From: Desulfatibacillum sp.
GTDB lineage: Bacteria; Desulfobacterota; Desulfobacteria; Desulfobacterales; SpSt-501
Assembly: GCA_020725555.1 (NCBI GenBank)
Contig: DYEU01000021.1
Location: 1 to 64,000, forward strand
Direction of reading: 5' to 3'
Length of the DNA stretch: 64,000 nt
A program made the position numbers and the translations under genes. Below are positions 1 through 8,846 of the stretch, one piece after another. The number at the start of each line of letters is the position of its first letter. Positions within the stretch are counted from its first letter, which is position 1. The notes beneath the pieces are model-generated. The model saw nothing but the letters and a program-made list of their open reading frames with translations. It was not told the origin of the DNA and ran no database searches.

Positions 1-250
1 GAGGACCGGGATGGACGAACCTCTGGTGTTCCAGTTGTCGCGCCAGCGGCATTGCTGGGTAGCTAAGTTCGGAAAGGATAACCGCTGAAAGCATCTAAGC
101 GGGAAACCTGCCCCAAGATGAGATATCCCTTCCCGGGGGAAACTCCGGGAACTGAAGGCCCCTCGAAGACGACGAGGTTGATAGGCCAGGGGTGTACGTG
201 CGGTAACGCATTGAGCTTACTGGTACTAATCGGCCGTGAGGCTTGGCCAC
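1..250 (+). rRNA. rrl: 23S ribosomal RNA, 3' end (partial)
   Basis: The window begins inside the 3' part of 23S rRNA. The GGAAAGGATAACCGCTGAAAG block near 70-90, AAGATGAGATATCCC near 115-129 and the terminal GGTACTAAT...CGTGAGGCTT near 222-244 are conserved domain VI sequences. The end is placed by analogy with other bacterial 23S molecules and may be off by several bases. An 82-base spacer without a tRNA separates it from 5S. Confidence 0.95.
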
Positions 251-332
251 AAAACAACTTGCATGACCGCTAAAGCAAGCGCTTGCCGGTCTGCCGCGCA
301 TGACGGATTGTCCCTGAAAACGAAATCCCGTT

Positions 333-448
<116 letters not shown>

Positions 449-459
449 TCTCTTTTAAA

Positions 460-492
460 AAAGCCCGGAGCAACCCGGGCTTTTTCTTTTTT
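460..492 (+). terminator. Intrinsic terminator of the rRNA operon
   Basis: AGCCCGG (462-468) pairs with CCGGGCT (475-481) and is followed by a T-rich tract to about 492. It begins 12 bases after 5S, the usual place for the rRNA operon terminator. Confidence 0.88.
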
Positions 493-519
493 CTGAACAT
501 CCCTTCCCTCCCGGCCCCC

Positions 520-663
520 GCCGCCTTGGCCGGCGATCCCCCGGTGCTCCGGCTGACCCCTGAGGCATCCGATTTGCATTAAAAATTTTTCGAAACGTTT
601 TTTACGACCCGGCCCCGTCCCGGGCCGCGGCGCAAGCTGCGGGGGATCGCCGGCCAAGGCGGC
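520..663. repeat. 24-bp perfect inverted repeat enclosing an AT-rich centre
   Basis: Positions 520-543 and 640-663 are exact reverse complements (24 of 24), separated by 96 bases. The middle contains an AT-rich block (about 580-603) that contrasts with the surrounding GC-rich DNA. The repeat fills most of the gap between the rRNA terminator and the histidine kinase gene. No protein gene is visible in it. Its role is unknown. Confidence 0.8.
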
Positions 664-713
664 CGGAGAAACCGAGTAACCACCTGAATCTGCTGATCTA
701 ATCGCATCGGCCC

Positions 714-2279
714 ATGCTGCGCGGTCTCAAGGCGAAGATCGGGATCAACCTCGGGGTTTTCTTTCTTTTCGCCATGCTGGCGATCCATTTCGTCATCACC
801 CTGACGGTCCAGACGCTTCTCGTGCGCACGGAGAGCGACCGCGCCCGCGCCCTGGGGGCCCTCTTCGTTGCCCGCCTCGAGGATCTCCCCCTCTGGGGGG
901 AACATCTCCCCAACCCGCAGAGCCTCGCCGGCCTGCGGCTTCTGTTCGACCAGACCGCGGCCTCCTGCCTGGTCATCCAGGACGGCCGCGGCCGCGAGAT
1001 CTCCTTCGGCGAGGGGCGATGCCTCGGCCCGGCGAAGGAGCTCTGCCGCGAACGGCTTGCGGCCGGGGCCGCGGGGCCGCCCGGGATCAGGCCGCTCGGT
1101 CAGACCTTCGCCGTCTTCGGGATGCAGCCCGAGCACCTCGGCGTCTCCGCCGCCGCGGAAACGAAAACCGGCGAGCGCCTCGCGCTTGCGCTCCTCTTTC
1201 CGCTGACGCCGCTTTACCGCGGGCTTCGTTCGCTTGAGCCGCTGGTCCTCTGCTTCATCCTGCTCAACGCGGGGCTTTTCTCGGTGATCGCCGTCTACCG
1301 CATCTTCAAGATCACGCTCCAGCCGCTCGGCCGGCTCGCCCGGCGTGCCGAGGAGTACAACGAGGAGGAGGGCGCGGAGCTCTTCGCCGTGCGCAAGGAG
1401 GACAACGAGCTCAAACGCCTCTCTTCGGCCCTGAACGGCCTGTTGCGCCGGCTTGCGGCCGAGAAGGCGAAGCTCCGGCAGACAGTCGTCTCCCTCGAGG
1501 CGGCGAACGCCGAGCTGCGCCGGGCCCAGAGCGAGATCCTGCGGGCCGAGAAGCTCGCCTCCGTGGGACGGCTCTCCGCGGGCATCGCCCACGAGATCGG
1601 CAACCCCATCGGCATCGTGACCGGCTACCTCGAGCTGCTCAAGGAAAACGGGCTCGCGGAGAGCGAACGCCGCGACTGCCTCGAGCGGGCGAGTCGCGAG
1701 ATCGAGCGCATCAACGCCATCATCCGGCAGCTGCTCGAGATTTCGCGTCCCTCGCCGGAGGGGACGGGCGAGGTCTCGGTGCACGCGATCCTCGCCGAAC
1801 TCGCCGAGGTGCTGCGCCTGCAGCCCTTTTTAGGGCACCTGCGGATCGCAACCGACCTCGCCGCGGCCCGTGACCGGGTGCGGGCCGACGGCGCCCAGTT
1901 GCGCCAGGTCTTCCTGAATCTCGCGATCAACGCCGCCGATGCGGTCAGCGCCCGCGGGCCGGGCGCCCGGGGGGTGCTGGCGATCCAAACCGCCGATCTG
2001 CCGCCCGCAGCGGGGGAGGGGGGCGAGGGGCGGTTGCAGATCTCCTTCCGGGATGACGGGGTCGGGATCCCCGAGGAGCAGATCCCCTGCATCTTTGATC
2101 CGTTTTTCACGACGAAGGAGCCCGGCAAGGGGACCGGCCTCGGGCTGGCGGTGAGCTACATGATCGTCGCGCGGGCCGGCGGCCGGATGGAGGTCGAGAG
2201 CACGCCGGGGTCGGGGACCTGCCTGCGGGTGGTGCTCCCGCTGGCCCGTTGCGGGAACGGATGGGGAAAGGAGGCGTGA
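714..2279 (+). CDS. Membrane sensor histidine kinase (two-component system)
   Basis: A 521-residue sensor kinase. A hydrophobic segment near residues 9-30 and a second near 176-202 bracket a periplasmic domain of about 145 residues with no recognisable fold. A HAMP-like linker and a coiled coil (about 205-280) lead to the HisKA box GIAHEIGNP, whose phosphoacceptor is about His293. The HATPase domain follows, with an N-box around LAINAADAV and G boxes DDGVGIP and GTGLGLAVS. It lies eight bases upstream of an NtrC-type regulator, so the two form a cognate pair probably controlling sigma-54 promoters. The signal is unknown. The ATG at 714 lacks a clear Shine-Dalgarno sequence but gives the complete first membrane segment. 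Confidence 0.9.
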   Translation: MLRGLKAKIGINLGVFFLFAMLAIHFVITLTVQTLLVRTESDRARALGALFVARLEDLPLWGEHLPNPQSLAGLRLLFDQTAASCLVIQDGRGREISFGEGRCLGPAKELCRERLAAGAAGPPGIRPLGQTFAVFGMQPEHLGVSAAAETKTGERLALALLFPLTPLYRGLRSLEPLVLCFILLNAGLFSVIAVYRIFKITLQPLGRLARRAEEYNEEEGAELFAVRKEDNELKRLSSALNGLLRRLAAEKAKLRQTVVSLEAANAELRRAQSEILRAEKLASVGRLSAGIAHEIGNPIGIVTGYLELLKENGLAESERRDCLERASREIERINAIIRQLLEISRPSPEGTGEVSVHAILAELAEVLRLQPFLGHLRIATDLAAARDRVRADGAQLRQVFLNLAINAADAVSARGPGARGVLAIQTADLPPAAGEGGEGRLQISFRDDGVGIPEEQIPCIFDPFFTTKEPGKGTGLGLAVSYMIVARAGGRMEVESTPGSGTCLRVVLPLARCGNGWGKEA

Positions 2280-2286
2280 GGGATCG

Positions 2287-3678
2287 ATGGCCGCGCAGGT
2301 GTCGGCGAAGCGGATCCTGGTGGTCGACGACGAGGAAAACATGCGGCACATGCTCGCCGCCGTGCTGCGCAAGGCGGACTGCGCCGTGGACTTCGCGGCC
2401 AACGGCGCCGAGGCCCTCGAGCGCCTCGACCAGGCGCGCTACGATTTCGTGCTTTGCGACATCCGCATGCCGGTGATGGGCGGCATGGAATTTCTGCAGG
2501 CGGCGGGCGAGCGCCTGCGCGACTGCACCGTCATCATGATGTCGGCCTACGGGACGATCGACACGGCCATTGCGGCCATGAAACAGGGCGCCTACGACTA
2601 CATCGCCAAACCCTTCAGGCCCGATGAGGTCCTGCTCACCCTGCGCAAAGCCGAGGAGCGCGAAGCCCTGCGGCGCGAAAACCGCGCCCTGAAGGAGCGC
2701 ATCCGCAGCTACGAGAAGGATTTCCAGTTCGGCAGCCTCGTCGCCTCCAGCCGGGCCATGTCCGCGGTCTTCGAGCTTGCGCGCAAGGCGGCGCGTTACG
2801 CGACGACCGTGCTCGTCCTCGGGGAGAGCGGCACGGGAAAGGAGCTGATCGCCCGAGGCATCCACGCCGAGGGGCCGCGCGCCGCGAAACCCTGGGTGCC
2901 GGTCAACTGCGGCGGGATCCCGGAAACGCTCCTCGAAAGCGAGCTCTTCGGCTACCGCAAGGGCGCCTTCACCGGTGCCGACCGCAACAAGAAGGGGCTC
3001 TTCCAGGAGGCCGACGGCGGGACGATCTTCCTCGACGAGATCGGCGAGCTCCCGGCCCCCCTCCAGGTGAAACTCCTGCGGGTGCTGCAGGAAAACGAGA
3101 TCCGTCCCGTGGGCGAAACCCGGCCCGAGCGGGTCGACGTGCGCGTGATCGCCGCCACGGCGCGGAACCTCGAGGAGGCCGTCCGCAGCGGCCGCTTTCG
3201 CGAGGACCTCTACTACCGGCTCAAGGTGCTGACGATCGTGCTGCCGCCGCTCAGGGAGCGCCCCGAGGACATCCCCCACCTGGCGCGGCATTTTCTGGCG
3301 CGCTTCAACGCCAAGTTGAACAAGCAGGTGCGCGAGATCAGCCCGGCGGCCCTCGCCTGGATGCTCGAGTACCCCTGGCCGGGAAACGTGCGCGAGATGG
3401 AAAACGTGATCGAGCGGGCGGTGCTGCTCTGCGAGGAGGCGGTGATTCAGCCCGAGCACCTGCCCGCCGAGCTGGGGGCGGCCGGGGGGGGGGAGGCGGC
3501 GGTCGGGGAGGCGGTCTCGGGGCTTTCGCTCAAGCGGGCGCAGCGTGCGATCGAGAAACGGCTCATCCGCCAGGCGCTCGAGCAGACCGGCGGCAACCGC
3601 ACGCAGGCGGCGCGGCTGCTCGAGATCAGCCACCCCTCGCTGTTGAGCAAGATGAAGGCTTACGGCATCGCGCTCTGA
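2287..3678 (+). CDS. Sigma-54-dependent response regulator, NtrC family
   Basis: A 463-residue activator with all three NtrC modules. The receiver domain has DDEE near the N terminus, a phosphoacceptor at about Asp58 (CDIRMP) and the conserved Lys in IAKPF. The central AAA+ domain has Walker A GESGTGKE near residue 179 and the sigma-54 contact loop GAFTGA near 226. A Fis-type helix-turn-helix occupies the last 40 residues (GGNRTQAARLLEIS). The upstream kinase gene supplies AAAGGAGG just before its own stop, serving as ribosome binding site here. It should act with RpoN; no sigma-54 promoter for its targets was identified in the window. Its 3' end overlaps the convergent IHF gene by 19 bases. 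Confidence 0.95.
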   Translation: MAAQVSAKRILVVDDEENMRHMLAAVLRKADCAVDFAANGAEALERLDQARYDFVLCDIRMPVMGGMEFLQAAGERLRDCTVIMMSAYGTIDTAIAAMKQGAYDYIAKPFRPDEVLLTLRKAEEREALRRENRALKERIRSYEKDFQFGSLVASSRAMSAVFELARKAARYATTVLVLGESGTGKELIARGIHAEGPRAAKPWVPVNCGGIPETLLESELFGYRKGAFTGADRNKKGLFQEADGGTIFLDEIGELPAPLQVKLLRVLQENEIRPVGETRPERVDVRVIAATARNLEEAVRSGRFREDLYYRLKVLTIVLPPLRERPEDIPHLARHFLARFNAKLNKQVREISPAALAWMLEYPWPGNVREMENVIERAVLLCEEAVIQPEHLPAELGAAGGGEAAVGEAVSGLSLKRAQRAIEKRLIRQALEQTGGNRTQAARLLEISHPSLLSKMKAYGIAL

Positions 3679-3989
3679 TCGGCCTCGGCGGGAACGGCGG
3701 GCGCCGGGGAGGCCGCGTTGATCTTGTTCCGCAGCTTGCCGCTGCACTTGAAGGTGATCACCCGACGGGCGCGCAGCATGAGGTCCTCGCCGGTCGCGGG
3801 GTTGCGGCCGCGGCGGGGCTTCTTGCTTTTCACGCAGAATTTGCCGAAGCCCGAGATGAGGATGTCCTCGCCCCGCTCAAGGGTCGACTTCATGATCTCG
3901 ATCAGGGTTTCCACGAGATCGACGGCCTGTTTCTTGGAGAACCCCAGCTCGTGAACCCGCGCGACGATGTCGTCCTTGGTCACCGCCAT
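3660..3989 (-). CDS. ihfA: DNA-bending protein of the HU/IHF family, IHF-alpha-like
   Basis: A 109-residue HU/IHF protein. The N-terminal dimerisation helices are followed by the ISGFGKFCV strand and the RNPATGE beta-arm tip used for DNA intercalation. The start at 3989 is chosen because AGGAGGA lies five bases upstream and the family alignment begins at MAVTKDD. A longer in-frame start at 4037 would add residues unlike the family. The Ala/Pro-rich tail after KINAA is an extension. It is probably cotranscribed with the small gene upstream. Assignment as the alpha rather than beta subunit or an HU paralogue rests on general resemblance; the window also encodes a separate HU at 20.4 kb. Confidence 0.88.
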   Translation of the reverse strand: MAVTKDDIVARVHELGFSKKQAVDLVETLIEIMKSTLERGEDILISGFGKFCVKSKKPRRGRNPATGEDLMLRARRVITFKCSGKLRNKINAASPAPAVPAEADQSAMP

Positions 3990-4033
3990 ATCTCCTCCTG
4001 GCTTCCGCAAGCGGCCCATCGTGGGCGCCATCC

Positions 4034-4177
4034 TCATTCCCCGGGCGGTTGCGGCGGCTCGGCCGGCTGCGGCTTGGGCGGCATCGCGGCCTCGACCCGG
4101 TTCATGATCTCATCGACCTTGCGCATGATGCGATCGATTTCCTCTTTCAGGGCGGCGTCATCGAGATCCTGAGCCAC
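4034..4177 (-). CDS. Small acidic helical protein, function unknown
   Basis: With the GTG at 4177 this encodes 47 residues: a charged helical stretch (ALKEEIDRIMRKVDEIMNRVE) with heptad-like spacing, then a Pro-rich tail. The GTG start is preferred because AAGGGGGG lies about seven bases upstream; an ATG at 4204 would add nine residues but has no ribosome binding site. It lies 44 bases upstream of the IHF-like gene on the same strand and shares its promoter. I do not recognise the family; a short coiled coil is all that can be supported. Confidence 0.6.
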   Translation of the reverse strand: MAQDLDDAALKEEIDRIMRKVDEIMNRVEAAMPPKPQPAEPPQPPGE

Positions 4178-4230
4178 GGTTTCCCCCCTTGCGAACCCGT
4201 CCATCGGCGACGGCGAAAAAAAACGATCCG

Positions 4231-4259
4231 AAGGTAGCCGCAATTCTCCCCCCTGTCAA
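4231..4259 (-). promoter_or_regulatory. Sigma-70-type promoter for the small protein / IHF operon
   Basis: On the minus strand TTGACA (4259-4254) is followed by a 17-bp spacer and TACCTT (4236-4231). It lies about 50 bases upstream of the GTG at 4177. Confidence 0.6.
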
Positions 4260-4277
4260 CCCGTATTGTGAATGTTT

Positions 4278-4334
4278 CTAATTGCTTCCGGCCCCCGCCA
4301 ATTAGGGGACGTCCATTCAGATATTGGTTGAAAG
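4278..4334. repeat. Possible intergenic repeat element (short hairpin plus GGGGACGTCC motif)
   Basis: CTAATTG (4278-4284) pairs with CAATTAG (4299-4305), and the stem is followed directly by GGGGACGTCCATTCAGATAT. This resembles the GGGGACG-type intergenic repeats linked to REP-associated transposases in proteobacteria. Only one copy is in the window and no transposase gene is nearby, so the assignment is tentative. Confidence 0.3.
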
Positions 4335-4450
4335 CGTCTTGCCGCGGCCGGGACCCGAGCGGTGCTCTTCCCGGGCGCGGCGCGGGTGTGCTATTGCAGG
4401 AAACGCAATGCCCCGGCCGGCTTCCGGCCGGGGGAGAACAAGGAGGGGAC

Positions 4451-5188
4451 GTGTCGCAGCGGATCGTTTTCGCGGCCGGCGTGCTCGCCTGCCTCGTGGT
4501 GACGGTGCTCCGGCCGGGAAGCGGCGGGGCCTGGTACGATGAGACCCACCTCGCAATCGCCAAGGCCGCGGGCTGGCGGAAATGGTACCACGCCGCGGGT
4601 GCCGACATCGCCAAGCTCAAGCTCGGGGAGGTCGAACGACACAACCATTACGCCAACAACGCCTGCGGCGCGCGGATCACCCCGGCCGCGGTCTTCGCCC
4701 AGGCAGAGCGCTACGATCGCCTCGACCCGCAGGGGCACCTGTACGGCGCGATTTTGGGCGCCCTGCGCGGCTACCGCGACTTCCGCGCGCGGGGGCTTTA
4801 CGCCGATTACCATCTGGCCTACGCCGCCCATTACCTCGGCGATCTCTCCCAGCCGCTGCACCACATCCCCCACAACGACTACAACCGCCGCCACCATGCC
4901 GCAACCGACGGCATCGTAGACCGTGGGGCGCTCAAGCAGGCAAAGCGCATTGCCCTCTACCCCATCGTGATCGCCAGCGAAGAAGACCTCGCCCGCGAGA
5001 TCGCGCGCATCGCCCAGCTTTCTCTCGATCTCGCCTGCACCTTGCAGCGCGAGGACCGGATCCTTGCCGCGGCGGAGGCCTGGGTGCAGCTCGGCCACAG
5101 CGCATCGCTGTTGCGGGCGGTGCTGGACTGGCTCGAGCGGGAGGGAAAGGCGGAAAAAAGGGCGGGAGAAACAAAGGATCCCGGTTGA
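4451..5188 (+). CDS. Secreted S1/P1-nuclease / zinc phospholipase C-like hydrolase
   Basis: A 245-residue exported protein. The GTG at 4451 follows AAGGAGG and starts a typical signal peptide that ends GSGGA-WYDETH. In the S1/P1 nuclease and zinc phospholipase C superfamily the mature N-terminal Trp and a His five residues later are zinc ligands; here W and H have exactly that spacing (W1, H6). Further candidate ligands are the His in HYANN, the HYLGDLSQPLHH segment and the following His cluster, matching the trinuclear-zinc fold. The probable role is periplasmic or secreted phosphodiester hydrolysis; nucleic acid versus phospholipid cannot be decided. An in-frame ATG at 4268 would bury the signal peptide and is rejected. 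Confidence 0.8.
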   Translation: MSQRIVFAAGVLACLVVTVLRPGSGGAWYDETHLAIAKAAGWRKWYHAAGADIAKLKLGEVERHNHYANNACGARITPAAVFAQAERYDRLDPQGHLYGAILGALRGYRDFRARGLYADYHLAYAAHYLGDLSQPLHHIPHNDYNRRHHAATDGIVDRGALKQAKRIALYPIVIASEEDLAREIARIAQLSLDLACTLQREDRILAAAEAWVQLGHSASLLRAVLDWLEREGKAEKRAGETKDPG

Positions 5189-5205
5189 TCGCTCCCCCGG
5201 GATCC
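5176..5205 (+). terminator. Hairpin at the end of the zinc hydrolase gene
   Basis: GGATCCCGG (5176-5184) pairs perfectly with CCGGGATCC (5197-5205) across the stop codon. No T tract follows on either strand, so termination activity is uncertain. It also lies just beyond the 3' end of the minus-strand tRNA. Confidence 0.35.
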
Positions 5206-5217
5206 CTTAAGGTGAAT

Positions 5218-5293
5218 TGGAGCCGACGATCGGACTTGAACCGATAACCTGCTGATTACGAATCAGCTGCTCTGCCGATTGAGCTACGTCGGC
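5218..5293 (-). tRNA. tRNA-Thr (anticodon CGU)
   Basis: A 76-base minus-strand tRNA with the 3' CCA encoded. The acceptor GCCGACG pairs with CGTCGGC; the T arm reads GGTTCAAGTCC; the anticodon stem GCTGA/TCAGC closes the loop TTCGTAA, giving anticodon CGU. It lies between two plus-strand genes and ends 29 bases from the zinc hydrolase stop codon. Confidence 0.95.
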
Positions 5294-5324
5294 ACGGCGG
5301 ACTGTTTCTTTTTTTACCGTCCCC

Positions 5325-8300
5325 ATGGTGCAAAATCAAGCCCCCGTCAACGCCGCCGCCATCGCCCAAGCGGTCCTCCAAGGCGGCCGGCGGGTCGAGG
5401 TGAGCGGCGTTTCCGGAAGCGAGCGCGGCCTCATTCTGGCGCGGCTCCACGCCGCCCGTCCCGCGCCGATGCTCGTCGCCGTTTCCACGCTTGAGGAGGG
5501 GCGGCTTCTGGCCGAGGAGCTGCGGTTTTTCGGGGGACCGGAGGCGCAGCTCTTCCCGCCCTACCCCCAGGTCGCCTTCAAGGCGCTCTCCACCCACAAC
5601 GTCACCGCGGCCGAGCGCATCCGCGTCCTCTACCGCCTGGCCGCGGGCGAGGAGCCGCCGGTCGTGGTCGCCCCCGTCCCGGCGATCCTCCAGCGGGTCG
5701 TGCCCCGCGCCGAGCTCGTGCGCTACGCCGAACTCCTCCTTGAGGGCGAGGAGATCGAGCGCGACCGGCTGGTCGGCAAGCTCATCGCCGGCGGCTACCT
5801 CCGTACGGCGATCGTGGAGGAGCCGGGCGATTTCTCGGTCCGCGGCGGCATCGTGGATGTCTTCTCGCCCCTTTACCCCGATCCCCTGCGGATCGAGTTT
5901 TTCGGCGACCGGGTCGAGTCGCTCCGGTTTTTTTCGGCCGCCGACCAGCGGCACCTGCGCGGCGTCGGCGAGGCCGTGATCCTTCCCGCGCGCGAGGCGA
6001 TTCTCGAGCCGGCGCGCATGGCCGAGATCTTAAACCGCGTGCGCCTGCAGGCGGCCGAACTCGGCTTTCCCCCCACGCGCGTGCGCGAGATCACCTCCGC
6101 CCTCTCCCGTCTCGAATGCCCCCCCGGCGCCGAGGCGCTCCTGCCGCTCATATACCCCGAGCCGGAAACCCTCTTCGACTACCTCCCGCCGGGGACCCGG
6201 GTCATCCTGATCGCCCCCGGGGAGCTCCGGGCGGCCGCCGCCGAATTCGAGCGCCGCGCCGGCGCGATCTGGCAGGCGGCCCGCGAGCGGGGGGATTTCC
6301 TGGTCGAGCCCACGCGGGTCTATCTCCCCGCCGAAGAGGGCGCGCGGCGGCTGGAAGCGGCGGGGGATCTCGTCCTCAAGGAGATTCCCGTGCAGGCGGC
6401 GCAGGACCCCGCCGGGGTGGACGCGCCCGCCCCCCTCGAGCTTCGGGCCGAGATCCAGTCCGTCGCCGAACTGGCCGCGCGCCTGCGCCGGATGCGCGAG
6501 CCCGAGGAGCCCTTCGCCCCGCTCGCCTCCTGGGTCGAGGAACACCGTCGCGCGGGGTTGCGCGTCGTGGTCGCCTGCCGCGGCCGGACGCAGGCCGAGC
6601 GCCTCGCCGACCTGCTCGCCCCCTACGGCGTGAGCTTCCGCCGCAGCGCGGAGTTCCCGGCCGAGGAGGACGATCTGCGGCCGGTGCTCTGCCTCGGGCG
6701 CGTCGCGGGCGGCTTTGTGTGGGCGGCCGAGGGGCTCGCCCTGCTGAGTGAGGAGCAGTTCTTCGGCGTGCGCGCCGCACGGCGGGCCCGTCGGCCGGCG
6801 CCCGCCCGCGAGCGGCTTCTCGGCCTGCAGGAGCTCAAGCAGGGCGATTGGGTCGTCCACACCGACCACGGGATCGGCCGCTACGAGGGGCTCGTCCGCC
6901 TCACCGTGGACGGCGTGGAAAACGAGTTCCTCGCGCTCGCCTACCAGGGAGGCGACCGGCTCTACCTCCCCGTGGACCGGATGAACCTGATCCAGAAGTA
7001 CCTCGGGGTGGAAGGCTGCGAGCCCGCGCTCGACAAGCTGGGCGGGGCTTCCTGGGAGCGGGTCAAGGCGCGCGTGAAGCGCTCGGCGGAGAAAATCGCC
7101 GGCGAACTCCTGCAGCTCTACGCGCGGCGGCGCGTCGAGCACGGCTTCGCCTGCCGCGTGACCGACGATTCGATCAAGGAGTTCGAGTCGGGCTTCGCCT
7201 ACGAGGAGACCCCCGACCAGATCCGCGCGATCGAAGAGGTCTTCCAGGACATGCAGCAGCCGACCCCGATGGACCGTCTGGTCTGCGGGGACGTGGGCTA
7301 CGGCAAGACGGAGGTCGCCCTGCGGGCCTCGTTTCTCGCGGTCCTCAACGGCAAGCAGGTCGCCGTGCTCGTCCCCACGACGATCCTCGCCGAGCAGCAC
7401 TTCGAGACCTTCCGCACCCGCTTCCAGCGGCACCCGGTGCACGTCGCCTGCCTGAGCCGGTTCCGCTCCGCCCGGGAGCAGGCGGCCATCGTCGAGGGGA
7501 TCCGCAGCGGCAAGGTGGACATCGTCATCGGCACGCACCGCCTCCTGCAGAAGGACATCGCCTTCAAGGACCTGGGCCTGCTCGTCGTCGACGAGGAACA
7601 GCGCTTCGGCGTGCGGCACAAGGAGAAGCTCAAGCGCCTGCGGTCCACCGTCGACGTGCTCGCCCTGACGGCCACCCCCATTCCGCGGACGCTCCACCTC
7701 TCGCTCACCGGCCTGCGGGACATCAGCCTGATCCAGACCCCGCCGGAATTCCGCAAGGCGATCGTCACCACCGTCTGCGAGTTCGACCCCGAGGTGATCA
7801 CCGATGCGATCCGGCGGGAGCTCCGCCGCTCCGGCCAGGTCTACTTCGTGCACAACACCGTGCAGACGATCGACGCCATGGCCGAACGCCTCCGGCGGCT
7901 CGTTCCCGAGGCCCGGCTGGACGTCGCCCACGGGCAGATGCCCGAGGAGGCGCTCGAGCAGGTGATGCTGCGCTTTCTGCGGCGTGAGGTCGACGTGCTG
8001 GTGTGCACGACGATCATCGAGAGCGGGCTCGACGTCGCCAACGCCAACACGATCATCGTCAACCGCGCCGACTGCTTCGGCCTGGCCCAGATCTATCAAC
8101 TGCGCGGCCGCGTGGGACGCTCCGAGGCGCAGGCCTACGCCTATCTCCTCATCCCCGCCGAAAGCCTGCTCACCGCCGACGCGCGCAAGCGGCTCAAGGT
8201 GCTCATGGAGCACAGCGATCTGGGCAGCGGTTTCCAGATCGCGATGAACGACCTCGAGATCCGCGGCGGCGGGACGATCCTGGGGGCCTCGCAATCCGGT

Positions 8301-8846
8301 CACATCGCCGCCGTGGGCTACGACATGTTCCTCAAGCTCATGGAGGAGGCGATCGCCGAGCTGAAGGGCGAGCCCCCGGAGCGCAGCCTCGAGCCCGAGA
8401 TCCACGTGCCCTTCTCGGCCTACCTGGCCGAGTCCTACATCCCGGACATCGACCAGCGCATGATCCTCTACCGCCGGCTCGCCCGCATGACCGCGCCCCG
8501 GGAGGTCGCCGAGATGCGCGCGGAGCTCAAGGACCGCTTCGGCCCGCCGCCCGAGGAGGCCGCCAACCTGCTCTTCAAGATCCTGCTCCGCATTCTCGCG
8601 CGGCGGGCCGGCGTGGAGCGGCTCGACGTCACCGAGCAGCGGGCGGTTCTCCAGTTCGCAGGCGGAAACCCCGCCGACCCGGAGGCCGTTCTGGGCTTTG
8701 TCCGCCGCAACCCTCAGGCCTGCGAGCTCACCCCCGGGGGCATCCTCCGCGTCCGGCTTGCGCCCGCGGCCGCCAATGCCCGCCTGGCCCAGGTGAAAAA
8801 CATCTTGCAGGCCATCGCCGGGAATGGTAATCATGAAGAAAATTAA
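5325..8846 (+). CDS. mfd: Transcription-repair coupling factor Mfd
   Basis: A 1173-residue protein of normal Mfd length. The N-terminal UvrB-like domains (FSVRGGIVDVF near residue 165) are followed by the CarD-like RNA-polymerase-interacting domain (GDWVVHTDHGIGRYEG near residue 510). The translocase motor has Walker A DVGYGKTE near 656 and the DEEQ box near 754, with the TATPIPRT motif and the TRCF C-terminal domain (ESYIPDIDQRMILYRRL). Mfd displaces RNA polymerase stalled at DNA lesions and recruits UvrA. The ATG at 5325 has no good ribosome binding site; GTG at 5328 is an equal alternative. It begins the plus-strand housekeeping operon and overlaps the next gene by 14 bases. Confidence 0.97.
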   Translation: MVQNQAPVNAAAIAQAVLQGGRRVEVSGVSGSERGLILARLHAARPAPMLVAVSTLEEGRLLAEELRFFGGPEAQLFPPYPQVAFKALSTHNVTAAERIRVLYRLAAGEEPPVVVAPVPAILQRVVPRAELVRYAELLLEGEEIERDRLVGKLIAGGYLRTAIVEEPGDFSVRGGIVDVFSPLYPDPLRIEFFGDRVESLRFFSAADQRHLRGVGEAVILPAREAILEPARMAEILNRVRLQAAELGFPPTRVREITSALSRLECPPGAEALLPLIYPEPETLFDYLPPGTRVILIAPGELRAAAAEFERRAGAIWQAARERGDFLVEPTRVYLPAEEGARRLEAAGDLVLKEIPVQAAQDPAGVDAPAPLELRAEIQSVAELAARLRRMREPEEPFAPLASWVEEHRRAGLRVVVACRGRTQAERLADLLAPYGVSFRRSAEFPAEEDDLRPVLCLGRVAGGFVWAAEGLALLSEEQFFGVRAARRARRPAPARERLLGLQELKQGDWVVHTDHGIGRYEGLVRLTVDGVENEFLALAYQGGDRLYLPVDRMNLIQKYLGVEGCEPALDKLGGASWERVKARVKRSAEKIAGELLQLYARRRVEHGFACRVTDDSIKEFESGFAYEETPDQIRAIEEVFQDMQQPTPMDRLVCGDVGYGKTEVALRASFLAVLNGKQVAVLVPTTILAEQHFETFRTRFQRHPVHVACLSRFRSAREQAAIVEGIRSGKVDIVIGTHRLLQKDIAFKDLGLLVVDEEQRFGVRHKEKLKRLRSTVDVLALTATPIPRTLHLSLTGLRDISLIQTPPEFRKAIVTTVCEFDPEVITDAIRRELRRSGQVYFVHNTVQTIDAMAERLRRLVPEARLDVAHGQMPEEALEQVMLRFLRREVDVLVCTTIIESGLDVANANTIIVNRADCFGLAQIYQLRGRVGRSEAQAYAYLLIPAESLLTADARKRLKVLMEHSDLGSGFQIAMNDLEIRGGGTILGASQSGHIAAVGYDMFLKLMEEAIAELKGEPPERSLEPEIHVPFSAYLAESYIPDIDQRMILYRRLARMTAPREVAEMRAELKDRFGPPPEEAANLLFKILLRILARRAGVERLDVTEQRAVLQFAGGNPADPEAVLGFVRRNPQACELTPGGILRVRLAPAAANARLAQVKNILQAIAGNGNHEEN

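Noticed and set aside
579-1784. A 401-residue open frame on the minus strand opposite the histidine kinase
   Set aside because: It is Arg/Gly/Glu-rich, has no recognisable domain and lies opposite a complete kinase gene; it is an artefact of high GC content.
6030-8834. A 934-residue open frame on the minus strand opposite mfd
   Set aside because: Composition is that of an antisense reading of a GC-rich gene; mfd is complete on the other strand.
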